Part shown: piece after piece, positions 23,313 to 31,787 of the stretch
Layout of the letters: each line of letters starts with the position of its first letter
Numbering within the stretch: the stretch's first letter is position 1
Source: DASZBX01 sp035943635
GTDB taxonomy: Bacteria; Actinomycetota; Actinomycetes; Streptomycetales; Catenulisporaceae
DNA length: 64,000 bases
Assembly (NCBI GenBank): GCA_035943635.1
Contig: DASZBX010000147.1
Coordinates: 130,245 to 194,244 of the forward strand
Reading direction: 5' to 3'
Notes under the pieces: model-generated
Database searches by the model: none
What the model was told of the DNA's origin: nothing
Seen by the model: only the letters and a program-made list of their open reading frames with translations
Translations under genes and position numbers: made by a program

Positions 23313-24302
23313 ATGACCGCCCCCTCACCTGTCGTCGTGGGTGTCAATGTCTCCGCGCTTCTCACCGCCTACCACCCCGACGAGCGGCTGCTCGCGGTGG
23401 TCGAGTCGGCCCTGGCCAGCTGCGCCCGGGTGATCGTGGCGGACAACACCCCGAGCGGCTCGGTCAGCCTGGCCGGCAAGCTCGACGACCCGCGGGTCAC
23501 GGTCCTGTCCATCGGCTGCAACCTCGGCCTCGGCGGCGCGCTCAACCTGGCCGCCCGGGAACTGCCGGCCGACACCGCGGCGGTCCTGCTGATGGACCAG
23601 GACTCGGTCCTGCCGGAGGGTCTGGTCGAGGGCCTGGCCGCCCACCTGGCCGACCCGACCATCGGCATCGCCGCCCCGACTCCCTGGGACGCGGTGCACG
23701 AGACCCACCACAACACCTTCGCCGGACTGCACTCGCAGGTCTCCGACCGCCGGGCCGTGATCACCTCCGGCATGCTGGTCCGGCGCACCTTCATCGACCA
23801 GTTCCCGTTCCGCGAGGACCTGTTCAACGACTTCGTGGACATCGCGTTCTGCGTCAAGGTGCGCGAGACCGGCGCCCGGATCGTCCAGGACCTGTCCCTG
23901 CTGCTGCCGCACTCGATGGGCGACCGGCGCGAACACCGGCTCGGCCCGGTCAAGGTCCTGGTGACGCACTACCCGGCCTTCCGGCACTACTGGATCGCCC
24001 GCAACGGACTGGTACTGAACTGGGACAACATCCGGCGCCACCCGCTCTCGCACGGCTCGACGATCATCTTCCTGGCCCGCAAGCTCACCGCGACCACGCT
24101 GTGGGAGCCGAAGCGGCGCACCCACGTCCCGGCCCTGCTGCGCGGAATCCGGGACGGCCTGCTGCGCCGGGTCTCGCGCCAGTACCTCCCGGCCGGCACC
24201 CGCTACGCGGGCGTGATCGACGGCTCGGCCGAGACGCCGACCTCGGCCGCGACCGGCTCGGCCGGACCGCGCGACGCGGACGGCGCCGTCATCCAGCAGT
24301 AG
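23313..24302 (+). CDS. GT2 rhamnosyltransferase-like glycosyltransferase (paralogue B)
   Basis: 329 residues. Same architecture as paralogue A at 20823-21776, with about half of positions identical by eye: SALLTAYHPDERLLAVVESA, VIVADNTPSGSVSLAGKLDD, LGLGGALNLA, LMDQDSVLPEGLVEGL, VITSGMLVRRTFID and YWIARNGLVLNWDN. The ATG has AGGAGCTG upstream. The final 25 residues are an Ala/Ser/Thr-rich tail that overlaps the 3' end of the convergent DUF2142 gene by 100 bp, an unusual amount. It probably forms the second glycosidic bond in the same repeat unit as paralogue A. Confidence 0.87.
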   Translation: MTAPSPVVVGVNVSALLTAYHPDERLLAVVESALASCARVIVADNTPSGSVSLAGKLDDPRVTVLSIGCNLGLGGALNLAARELPADTAAVLLMDQDSVLPEGLVEGLAAHLADPTIGIAAPTPWDAVHETHHNTFAGLHSQVSDRRAVITSGMLVRRTFIDQFPFREDLFNDFVDIAFCVKVRETGARIVQDLSLLLPHSMGDRREHRLGPVKVLVTHYPAFRHYWIARNGLVLNWDNIRRHPLSHGSTIIFLARKLTATTLWEPKRRTHVPALLRGIRDGLLRRVSRQYLPAGTRYAGVIDGSAETPTSAATGSAGPRDADGAVIQQ

Positions 24303-25780
24303 AGCCCGACCACGGCCACGCAGCCCAGGACGCACAGGGCCAGCGGCGCGAGCACCCCCTCCGGCGGCGTCCACTTGCCGTGCAACGGAGTCAGGTGCAT
24401 CGGGAACACGTCCGGCTGGACCCCGCGGTCGAACCGGACCATGGTGAACCACAGCGCCACGAACTGGAACGGGACCAGCAGCACGGCGCAGAACCGGGCC
24501 AGCTGCGCCTGCCGCCGGTCGCCCAGGATCCCGGCCTCGCCCAGCAGGTACCCGGCCAGCAGCGGCGCGCCGGCGATGAACGGCAGCGCGTAACGGCCCT
24601 GGGACAGGTACCAGCCGTGCCGGATCGCGTTGACGTCCGGGACGGCCAGGATGAAGAACGAACCGAGCACGATCGCGGCCAGCTGCACCCGCCGGCGCCG
24701 GTCCAGACAGGCCAGCCCGAGCAGCACGGCGCACCCGGCCGCCGCGTACCAGACGTAGAAGTAGATCTGCGGCTGCGCCACGTTCCCGTACGAGGTCAGC
24801 CCGACCATGCCCTGCGCGTAGAACGGCAGCCGGTCCCACAGCGTCTGCGCGACCACCTGGGTCGGCGAGAGCACCCCGGAGGGCGCGGGCCCGGTGTCGA
24901 AGTCGAGCGCGGGCGCCGCCTCCCGCCAGTAGAGCCCGAACAGCACGCCGACCATCGCGAGCCCGGTCCCGGCCCACAGCAGCCGGTTGCGCGCCAGCGC
25001 CCGGAGCCGGCTCGCCCGCAACTGCTCCCGGGACAGGCCGAGCGCCGTCACGCACAGGATCGCGAACAGCCAGCCCAGGCCGAACCCGCGGAACACCGCC
25101 AACCCGGCCGCCGAACCCCCGGCCAGCCCGACGGTCCACCGGTTCACCCGCCCGGCCTCGACCATCGCGACCAGCGCCACCCACAGCGTCACCGCCACCG
25201 CGATCTCCGGCCCGGCCGGATTGACCGCCCCGGCCAGGCCCAGGGTCACCGGCGAGAGCGTGACCAGCAGGCCGGTCAGCAGCCGCCGGCCGTGCCGCAG
25301 ACTCGCCGCCACCGCGAAGGCGCAGGCCAGCACGGCCGCCATGAACACGGCCGTCAGCAACCGGGCCGTGATGATGCCCTTGAAGTCCGGCCAGAAGTAG
25401 ATCGGCCACCCGCAGAGCCAGTAGTACGCGGGGGAGTAGAACGCCGCGTTCGTCTTGGTCCGGGCGTACTGGTGCTCGCTGCCGGGCACCGACCCGGCCC
25501 GCGCGGCGCACCCGGCCGAACGCTCCGGATGCCAGCGGAAACAGCCGATGTCCGGCGGGCTCAGGCTCAGCGGCGCGTACTGCTCGCCGTCCGGGCTGAC
25601 GATCTGGCCGTCGACCGCGCCGTAGGCCCGCACGACGTGCTGGAGCTCGTCCGGCGGGCCGTCGTAGGGCAGGGCCAGCGACCAGGCCGCGCCGATCAGG
25701 AACAGGCCGAGGAAGGCCGCCAGCCAGGTACCGGCCACCCGCGGCGTCAGGACGGAACTGGCACGCGGCGCGAAGAGCAT
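24203..25780 (-). CDS. DUF2142 polytopic membrane protein (second paralogue)
   Basis: 525 residues, about twelve helices. Shares with the 11991-13676 protein the signature SLALPYDGPPDELQHVVRAY, the Cys-containing loop DIGCFRWHPERSAGC, SPAYYWLCGWPIYFWPDFKG and GAVNPAGPEIAVAVTLWVAL. Suspected GT-C glycosyltransferase acting outside the membrane. ATG at 25780 is preceded by TAGCGT six bases earlier with no Shine-Dalgarno, so a leaderless transcript is likely; GTG at 25786 is the alternative start. Its C-terminal coding region overlaps the end of GT2 paralogue B on the other strand by 100 bp. With its paralogue it frames the glycan locus. Confidence 0.86.
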   Translation of the reverse strand: MLFAPRASSVLTPRVAGTWLAAFLGLFLIGAAWSLALPYDGPPDELQHVVRAYGAVDGQIVSPDGEQYAPLSLSPPDIGCFRWHPERSAGCAARAGSVPGSEHQYARTKTNAAFYSPAYYWLCGWPIYFWPDFKGIITARLLTAVFMAAVLACAFAVAASLRHGRRLLTGLLVTLSPVTLGLAGAVNPAGPEIAVAVTLWVALVAMVEAGRVNRWTVGLAGGSAAGLAVFRGFGLGWLFAILCVTALGLSREQLRASRLRALARNRLLWAGTGLAMVGVLFGLYWREAAPALDFDTGPAPSGVLSPTQVVAQTLWDRLPFYAQGMVGLTSYGNVAQPQIYFYVWYAAAGCAVLLGLACLDRRRRVQLAAIVLGSFFILAVPDVNAIRHGWYLSQGRYALPFIAGAPLLAGYLLGEAGILGDRRQAQLARFCAVLLVPFQFVALWFTMVRFDRGVQPDVFPMHLTPLHGKWTPPEGVLAPLALCVLGCVAVVGLYCWMTAPSASRGPAEPVAAEVGVSAEPSITPA

Positions 25781-25892
25781 GATCACACGCTAGGCGCCGG
25801 TCCGGGCCGGGGCCGGGCAACCTCGCCGCGCCGCGGCCCGGGCCGCCGCCGATCGGGGGAACAGCGGCCGCAATGGCCTACGGTGCAGGTGG

Positions 25893-25930
25893 AAAATGGT
25901 TTGCCGGGCCCGGCCGGCTCGTGGCAGGGT
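25893..25930 (+). promoter_or_regulatory. WhiB7-like promoter for the ABC-F leader
   Basis: TTGCCG (25901-25906) and CAGGGT (25925-25930) are 18 bp apart. AAAAT (25893-25897) lies immediately upstream of the -35 in an otherwise GC-rich sequence. An AT-rich block just upstream of a TTG-type -35 is the known mark of WhiB7-dependent promoters, whose targets include ABC-F genes. The start site would be near 25937, leaving a leader of about 310 nt. Confidence 0.5.
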
Positions 25931-26032
25931 TGAGTCATCCGGCCGCACCGCGGCCCGAGTATCGGAGTGATCGCCCTCCATGCTGCTCTGAGGACCCGCT
26001 GAGCCCACGGCTCTGAAGCAGAGGCCGCCGTC

Positions 26033-26077
26033 GTGAACGGCCGGCCCAGAGTGCTTCGTCTGCGGTCCTCCGACTGA
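26033..26077 (+). CDS. Putative Arg-rich leader peptide of the ABC-F gene
   Basis: GTG at 26033 with GAGG nine bases upstream encodes MNGRPRVLRLRSSD. It lies in the long untranslated leader 170 bp before the ABC-F start. Short leader frames that stall antibiotic-bound ribosomes are typical of this gene class. Another short frame starts at GTG 25967. I find no convincing U-tailed terminator in the leader, so control could be translational. The remaining 25787-26248 sequence shows nothing else. Confidence 0.4.
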   Translation: MNGRPRVLRLRSSD

Positions 26078-26248
26078 CGGCTTGTGGTCGCGACACTCCT
26101 TTTCCGTGTCCGGCACGTCTGGCTCCTCCAGCGTGTCCGGCGGCGGCCTGCCGCGCCGCCCGCACCCCCGCGTCGACGAAACCGCCCTCCGCCGTGTGTC
26201 TCAGCCTTCTGGCTCACCCTGCCCGTCCCGGCCGAAGGAAGTGATCGC

Positions 26249-27991
26249 ATGACCACCACCCACCTGAAAACCCGCACCCCCGCGAAGACCCGCGCCTACC
26301 TCAAGGCCCGGGGCCTGAGCCACCACTACGACGGCGAGCTGCTGTTCAGCGGCGTCGACTTCGTGCTCAACCCGGGCGAGCGGGTCGGGCTGGTCGGGCC
26401 CAACGGCGTCGGCAAGTCGACCCTGCTGGCGCTGCTGACCGGGCGGCTCGAGCCGGTGTCCGGGGTGGTGACCGCGGCGCCGGGCACCCGGATCGGCTGG
26501 TTCGAACAGCAGGCCCCTGATCCGGACGCGACCGTCGGGGACCGGCTGGCCGAGGGGCTCGGCGAGATCGGCGCCCTGGCCGACCGGCTGCATGAGATCG
26601 AGCAGGCGCTGACCGGCCAGGGCGATGACGTGGAACTCGACGAATACGGCGACCTGCAGGAGCGCTGGACGGCGCTGCGCGGGTGGACCGCGCAGTCCCG
26701 GCAGAGCCGGGTCCGGACCGAACTGGGCCTGGACCACCTCGCCGACGACACCCCGCTGTCGCAGATCAGCGGCGGCGAGCAGGCCCGGCTGACCCTGGCC
26801 GGGCTGCTGCAGGCCGAGCCCGACGTCCTGGTGCTCGACGAGCCGACCAACCACCTCGATACTCAGGGTATCGCGTGGCTCGGCCGGTATCTGGCCGGGT
26901 TCCGCGGCGGGGTGCTCATGGTCACGCACGACCGTGCGCTGCTGGACGACGCGGTGACCAGGATCATCGAACTCGACGGTATCCACGACGAGCCGCAGCA
27001 CTACGAGGGCGGATACACGGCGTACCACGAGGAGAAGGCCCGGCGCTGGCAGTCGCTGCTGCTGGAGTACGAAGCGCAGGAGAAGTACCGGGAGCGGTTG
27101 GCCGCCGACATCGAGGCGACGAAGGGCCATGCGACCTCGGTCGAACTGGCCACGAAGGACTCGACGACGCGCCGGTACGCGAAGAAGGTGGCCAAGAAGG
27201 CGAAGGCGCGCGAACGCCGGCTGGAGCGCCAGATCCAGTCGGCCCGGTGGATCGCCCGACCGCAGACCCGTCCGGCGCTCACCCTGGCGTTCTCCGACGA
27301 AGCAGAGGCCATTGAATCAGGATCCGCCGAAACCGCGGCATCGCAGGTGTCCGGGATGCCGGAGTCCGGCCGGGTGGTCCTCGCCGCCCGGGAGCTCGGG
27401 ATCAAGCTGGGCGGGCGCCCGATCCTCGATGCCGTAGACGTGGAAGTCCAGGCGGGCCAACGGATCGCGGTGACCGGCCCGAACGGCGCGGGAAAGACGA
27501 CGCTCCTGCGCATCCTCGCCGGCGAGCTCGCCCCGGACACCGGACGGTTGGTGGTCTCCACGACGCTCGGCATCCTGCCGCAGACCCACGACGGCCTGCG
27601 TACGGAGACGACCGTCGTAGAGTTCTTACGCTCCCGGGTGCCGCTGCATCTCGACGACGCGGAAGCACTCCTGGACGGCTACCTGTTCGGCCCGGACCAG
27701 TGGAACGTGCCGATCAGTACCCTGTCGGCCGGCGAGCTGCGCCGGCTGCTGCTGGCCGTACTCGTCAACAGCCGCCAGGAGATCCTGGTGCTCGACGAAC
27801 CGACGAACTACCTGGACTTCGACGCGCTCGACGTGGTCGAAGAAGCCCTCCGAGCATATAAGGGGATGTTGATCATGGTCACGCACGACCGCTACTTCGC
27901 CGACCGGGTCGGCCTGACCCACACCTGGACCCTGGAACACGGCACGGTCCGCGTCGACCGCCAGGCCGGCCGGCGGCAAGCGGAAAACTGA
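26249..27991 (+). CDS. ABC-F ATPase, probable antibiotic-resistance ribosomal protection protein
   Basis: 580 residues, two ABC ATPase domains and no membrane segments. Domain 1: Walker A GPNGVGKSTLL, signature SGGEQARLTLAG, Walker B VLVLDEPTNHLDTQG. A linker of about 80 residues with a Lys/Arg-rich helix (RRYAKKVAKKAKARERRLER) is the P-site tRNA interaction motif. Domain 2: GPNGAGKTTLLRIL, LSAGELRRLLLAVL, ILVLDEPTNYLDFDALDVV. ABC-F proteins enter the ribosomal E site and displace macrolide, lincosamide, streptogramin or pleuromutilin drugs. ATG at 26249 follows AAGGAAG. The 310-nt leader with a leader-peptide-like frame and WhiB7-like promoter favour a drug-inducible resistance role over an EttA-type housekeeping role. 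Confidence 0.9.
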   Translation: MTTTHLKTRTPAKTRAYLKARGLSHHYDGELLFSGVDFVLNPGERVGLVGPNGVGKSTLLALLTGRLEPVSGVVTAAPGTRIGWFEQQAPDPDATVGDRLAEGLGEIGALADRLHEIEQALTGQGDDVELDEYGDLQERWTALRGWTAQSRQSRVRTELGLDHLADDTPLSQISGGEQARLTLAGLLQAEPDVLVLDEPTNHLDTQGIAWLGRYLAGFRGGVLMVTHDRALLDDAVTRIIELDGIHDEPQHYEGGYTAYHEEKARRWQSLLLEYEAQEKYRERLAADIEATKGHATSVELATKDSTTRRYAKKVAKKAKARERRLERQIQSARWIARPQTRPALTLAFSDEAEAIESGSAETAASQVSGMPESGRVVLAARELGIKLGGRPILDAVDVEVQAGQRIAVTGPNGAGKTTLLRILAGELAPDTGRLVVSTTLGILPQTHDGLRTETTVVEFLRSRVPLHLDDAEALLDGYLFGPDQWNVPISTLSAGELRRLLLAVLVNSRQEILVLDEPTNYLDFDALDVVEEALRAYKGMLIMVTHDRYFADRVGLTHTWTLEHGTVRVDRQAGRRQAEN

Positions 27992-27996
27992 TGGCC

Positions 27997-28045
27997 CGGA
28001 CCGGAATGGGCTGCGACCGTGGGGTCGTGCGCCCATTCCGGTCCG
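27997..28045 (+). terminator. 15-bp hairpin after the ABC-F gene
   Basis: CGGACCGGAATGGGC (27997-28011) pairs perfectly with GCCCATTCCGGTCCG (28031-28045), starting five bases after the stop codon. No U-tract. The stretch 28046-28263 holds no gene that I can support. Confidence 0.75.
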
Positions 28046-28263
28046 GACTCACCTGCGACCTGCCCCGATCACGCCCCGCCAGGCGGCCGGACACAGCGGG
28101 CAGTGGCCGCCGCGAGCCGTGAGGCAGCCGAGTTGAGCATTGCCGCGACGCTGACCGTCGTCACCGACCACCCGCGGGACGTCGTCGATACACGCTCGGC
28201 GGGGCGCACTCACCGGAACCTAGCGCCGCGGCCGGGGACGTTCACTCCTTCCCGGCCGCCGCA

Positions 28264-28465
28264 CTAGGCAGTGTTTGGGAATGTGTCAAGGCCACGGCAT
28301 GACCGCCGGTTTGTGTTGGTAGGTGCGGCGAGTCTGGTCGGCGCCGAGCATGGGCGCGCCGCACGGGACGGCTCATACTCGGTCGTCTGTGCCGTTGCGT
28401 GCGGTGCGGCCAGGCGACGGCGATCACCGGATTCGCGCCTTGAGACATTCCCAGACACTGCCTAG
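28264..28465. mobile_element. 202-bp MITE with 29-bp terminal inverted repeats at a CTAG target
   Basis: CTAGGCAGTGTTTGGGAATG and onward (28264-28292) is the inverted copy of 28437-28465 with two mismatches in 29. Both ends carry CTAG, consistent with duplication or use of a CTAG target as in the IS427 group of the IS5 family. The interior has no transposase; open frames on both strands across it are products of the inverted ends. The element is non-autonomous. Its right-hand CTAG supplies the TAG stop of the adjacent kinase gene. The family assignment is inference from the target and end structure. Confidence 0.82.
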
Positions 28466-30153
28466 CTCCCGCTGGTCGAGTTGAAGGCCCCGGTCTTGAT
28501 CTCGTAGATGTTCACCCAGATCGCCAGGATCACCATCACGCTGCCCAGGATGATGCCGGTCATCGCCTGGTTCTTGCCGATCCGGTTGCGGTTGGCCAGG
28601 GCGTTGCCGTTGACGCCGAGGATGATCGCGGTGGCGGCCAGGACCACGTTCAGGAACGGGATGATCAGCCCCGGCACGCTGACCAGGGCCAGCACCATCG
28701 CCCAGGTGGCCTTCAGGTTGCGCGGCGGAGCGTAGCCGGCCCGGCCGGTGGCCACCGCGTACGGGTTCGGCTGGCCGTAGGGCGGCCGCTGCTGGTTCGC
28801 CGGGTGCTGCACGCCGAACGGCGGCGGCGTGGCGACCACGGGCCGCGGCGGGGTGTTGACCACCGGGCGCGGCGGCGGGGTGTTCGGCCGCTGCTGCTGC
28901 GGCTGGTACTGCGGCGCGGGCAGCGGAGGGCGGGTCGGGCCCGGCTGCTGCTGCGGGGGCTGCTGCTGGGGCGGGCGGCCGCCGCCCAGGGACCAGTTCG
29001 GGCCGCTGCCGCTGCCGCCCTGCACGGCCGGGTTGTTGCCCTGCGGGGCGTTGTTCGGCCAGTTCGGCGGGCGCTGCGGCCCGGCCTGCGGGCGGTTGTG
29101 CTGCTGCGGCGGGCCCGGCTGCTGGTACTGCGGCGCGGGCAGCGGCGGCCGGGTCGGGCCCGGGTAGCCCTGCTGCGGGGCGGGCCGCGGCGCGACGTAC
29201 GGCGGGGGCTGCTGCGGGCGCTGCTGCTGGACCGGCGGCGGGACCGGCGCGCCGCCGCTGGACTCCGCGCTCAGCGCCTCGGTGGCCTGGGCCAGGATCT
29301 CCGCCATCACCGCGCTCGGCAGCCAGCCGGTGCCCGGGTCCTCGTCCGGGGACTGCTCCAGCATCAGCGCCAGCCCGGCCGCGTCCGGCCGCCCGGCCGG
29401 CTCCTTGGTCAGGCAGCTGCGCAGCGGCTCGGCCAGCGAGGCCGGCAGGGTCTCGTCGAGCACCGGGCCGATCGTGATCGCCCGGCCGTAGAGCTCGTTG
29501 ACCCCGCCCTTGCCGTACGGGCCGATCCCGGTCGCCGCGAAGTGCAGGATCGCGGCCAGCCCGAACACGTCCGAGCCGGTGCCGAAGTCCCCGGTCAGCA
29601 GCTGCTCGGGCGCCATGTAGGGCGGGGAGCCGGCCACCATGCCGGTGCGGGTCAGGCCCTCCTCGGACAGGCCCCGGGCGATCCCGAAGTCGATCACCTT
29701 CGGGCCGATCGAGGTCAGCAGGATGTTGTCCGGCTTCAGGTCCCGGTGCACCAGGCCGACCGCGTGGATGTCGGCGACCGCGCGGGCCACGCACAGGCCG
29801 AGCTTGCGCACCGCCTCCTCGGGCAGCACCCCGCTGCGGTGCACCGCGTCGCCGACCGAGATGCCGGGGGAGTAGGCCGTGGCCAGCCAGGGGTTGGCCG
29901 CCTCCGCGTCGGCGTCGACCACCTCGGCGATGTACGTGCCGCGGACCTGGCGGGCCGCGGAGACCTCGCGGGCGAACCGGGCCCGGAACTCCCGGTCGGT
30001 GACCAGGTCGCCGTGGATCGTCTTGATCGCCACGGCCTTCCCGGTGCTCTCGGCCCGGCCCAGGTACACCGTGCCCATGCCGCCCGCCCCCAGGCGCGCC
30101 ACGATCCGGAACGGCCCTATCCGCGGCGGATCGGTCGGCTTCAGCGGCTTCAT
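28462..30153 (-). CDS. Hanks-type Ser/Thr protein kinase with DUF4190-like membrane tail
   Basis: 563 residues. Kinase domain at residues 14-270: glycine loop LGAGGMGTVYLG, Lys in VAIKTIHGDL, HRDLKPDNILL, DFGIARGLSEEGLTRTG activation segment with Thr, and SPPYMAPEQLL. Then about 200 residues of Pro/Gln/Gly-rich linker with repeats (PTRPPLPAPQYQ occurs twice), and two C-terminal helices (ATWAMVLALVSVPGLIIPFL and IILGSVMVILAIWVNIYEIK) resembling DUF4190. There are no PASTA repeats, so it is not a PknB-type cell-wall sensor. ATG at 30153 with GGAGTGGGAG upstream; frame extends further but is not conserved. The TAG stop lies in the CTAG border of a MITE. Confidence 0.92.
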   Translation of the reverse strand: MKPLKPTDPPRIGPFRIVARLGAGGMGTVYLGRAESTGKAVAIKTIHGDLVTDREFRARFAREVSAARQVRGTYIAEVVDADAEAANPWLATAYSPGISVGDAVHRSGVLPEEAVRKLGLCVARAVADIHAVGLVHRDLKPDNILLTSIGPKVIDFGIARGLSEEGLTRTGMVAGSPPYMAPEQLLTGDFGTGSDVFGLAAILHFAATGIGPYGKGGVNELYGRAITIGPVLDETLPASLAEPLRSCLTKEPAGRPDAAGLALMLEQSPDEDPGTGWLPSAVMAEILAQATEALSAESSGGAPVPPPVQQQRPQQPPPYVAPRPAPQQGYPGPTRPPLPAPQYQQPGPPQQHNRPQAGPQRPPNWPNNAPQGNNPAVQGGSGSGPNWSLGGGRPPQQQPPQQQPGPTRPPLPAPQYQPQQQRPNTPPPRPVVNTPPRPVVATPPPFGVQHPANQQRPPYGQPNPYAVATGRAGYAPPRNLKATWAMVLALVSVPGLIIPFLNVVLAATAIILGVNGNALANRNRIGKNQAMTGIILGSVMVILAIWVNIYEIKTGAFNSTSGS

Positions 30154-30254
30154 CGACTCCCACTCCCCTTGAAAGTGCGTCCTCCAAGACCACTGCGAAT
30201 TGAATCGCGTTGCACCGACCCTGCGCAACACACAGGAGGTTTGACCGAAAGTTG

Positions 30255-31634
30255 TTACGCCATCGTCGCCAGAATCTCCCGCACCGTCGCGAGGGTGGTG
30301 CCCGGGTGGAGGAACGCGAACCGGGCCACTGTCTCCCCTTCCCAGCTGGTGGGGGTGACGAACGCGATCTGGCCGGCCAGCAGACGCTTCGACCACAGAT
30401 CATAGTCCTGCGGCGACCAGCCGCGGCGGCGGAAGAGCACCACGGACAGTTCCGGCTCCCGGATCAGCTCCAGATCCGGGTCCGCCCGGACCAGCTGCGC
30501 GCTCTCCCGGGCCAGGGTCAGCGCGCTCTCGATCGCGTCGGTGTACGCCCTGGTCCCGTGCACGGCGAAGGAGAACCACAGCGGCAGCCCGCGGGCCCGG
30601 CGGGTCAGGTGGTAGGCGTAGTCGGTCGGGTTCCACTCGTCCGGGGCGTCGGTGTGGATCACGTCCAGGTACGAGGCGTCCTGCGTGTGCACCGCCTTCG
30701 CCAGATGAGGGTCCTTATAGATCAGCGCGGCGCAGTCGAAGGGGGCGAACAACCACTTGTGCGGGTCCACGACGAACGAGTCCGCGTGCTCGATCCCGTC
30801 GTAGAGCCCGCGTACGCTCGGCGCGAACAGCCCGGCCCCGCCGTACGCCCCGTCCACGTGGAACCACAGTCCCGCCTCGGCCGCGACCTCGGCCACCCCG
30901 GCCAGGTCGTCCACGATCCCGCCGTTGGTGGTCCCGCTGGTGGCCACCACCCCGATCACCGGCACGCCGTCGCCCGCGTGCGCGGCCAGCGCGGCCCGCA
31001 GCGCGGTCCCGGTCAGCCGGTGCTCGGCGGTCGGCACGGCCAGGGGTTCGACCCCGATGATCCGCAGGGTGTTGCCGATCGAGGAGTGCGCCTGGTCGCT
31101 GACCGCGATCCGGACCCGGTCGTACGGGCCCAGGCCCAGCCGGCGCCGGGCCGTGTCCCGCGCCACGACCAGCGCGGACAGGTTCCCGGCGGACCCGCCG
31201 GTGACGAAGCAGCCGCCCGCCCCGGCCGGGAACCCGGCGAAGTCGGAGATCAGCCGCAGCACCTGGTTCTCCGCCGCGATCGCCCCGGCCGCCTCCAGCC
31301 AGGAGATGCCCTGCAGCGAGGCGCAGGAGACCACCATGTCGAACAACAGCGCGGCCTTGGTCGGCGCGGCCGGGATGAAGGACAGGAAGTTCGGGCTGTC
31401 GCAGGAGATCACCGCGGTGGCGAGATGATCGGCGTACACGGACAGGACGTGCTCCGGGGAGTGCCCCTCCTCGCCCAGCAGCCCGGTCAGCACCGCGTCC
31501 AGTTTCGCCCGGTCTCCCGGGTGGTCCAGCGGTACCGGGTCGAGCTGGAGCCGGTCGCGCATGTAGTCGAAGACCAGGTCGGCCAGGTGGGCGTCGTAGG
31601 TGTGCATCCGGTCGGCGGTATCTGAGACGTGCAT
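30255..31634 (-). CDS. PLP-dependent group II amino acid decarboxylase
   Basis: 459 residues, fold-type I, AADC/tyrosine/diaminobutyrate decarboxylase family. The PLP lysine is in VVDPHKWLFAPFDCAALIYK. Substrate and cofactor motifs are FLSFIPAAPTKAALLFDMVV, GCFVTGGSAGNLSALVVARD, SDQAHSSIGNTLRIIG, VVATSGTTNGGIVDDL and WFHVDGAYGGAGLF. The enzyme releases CO2 from an aromatic or acidic L-amino acid; the exact substrate is not determined. ATG at 31634 is taken; ATG at 31607 is possible. It stands alone, divergent from the Nudix gene and 100 bp upstream of the kinase on the same strand. Confidence 0.9.
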   Translation of the reverse strand: MHVSDTADRMHTYDAHLADLVFDYMRDRLQLDPVPLDHPGDRAKLDAVLTGLLGEEGHSPEHVLSVYADHLATAVISCDSPNFLSFIPAAPTKAALLFDMVVSCASLQGISWLEAAGAIAAENQVLRLISDFAGFPAGAGGCFVTGGSAGNLSALVVARDTARRRLGLGPYDRVRIAVSDQAHSSIGNTLRIIGVEPLAVPTAEHRLTGTALRAALAAHAGDGVPVIGVVATSGTTNGGIVDDLAGVAEVAAEAGLWFHVDGAYGGAGLFAPSVRGLYDGIEHADSFVVDPHKWLFAPFDCAALIYKDPHLAKAVHTQDASYLDVIHTDAPDEWNPTDYAYHLTRRARGLPLWFSFAVHGTRAYTDAIESALTLARESAQLVRADPDLELIREPELSVVLFRRRGWSPQDYDLWSKRLLAGQIAFVTPTSWEGETVARFAFLHPGTTLATVREILATMA

Positions 31635-31787
31635 AGAGCCGAGTATCTCTGGGGGGAGGGGTGTCCGCGAACTGGCTTTGTGGCAGGAGTTTCGTTACTA
31701 CGCTGCCACTATGCTGCGAAATACTGCTCCAGGCGGCCCAATCGGCGGCCATGGGCAGGACAGCGGACAGACGGGGAGGGTGCAGTG

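Noticed and set aside
23213..25933. A 906-codon plus-strand open frame across GT2 paralogue B and the DUF2142 gene
   Set aside because: Arg/Pro/Gly-rich with no domain; both underlying genes have family signatures in other frames.
28264..28465. Two 64-codon frames on opposite strands inside the MITE
   Set aside because: They begin in the inverted ends and are near mirror images there (GNVSR); no ribosome site or homology.
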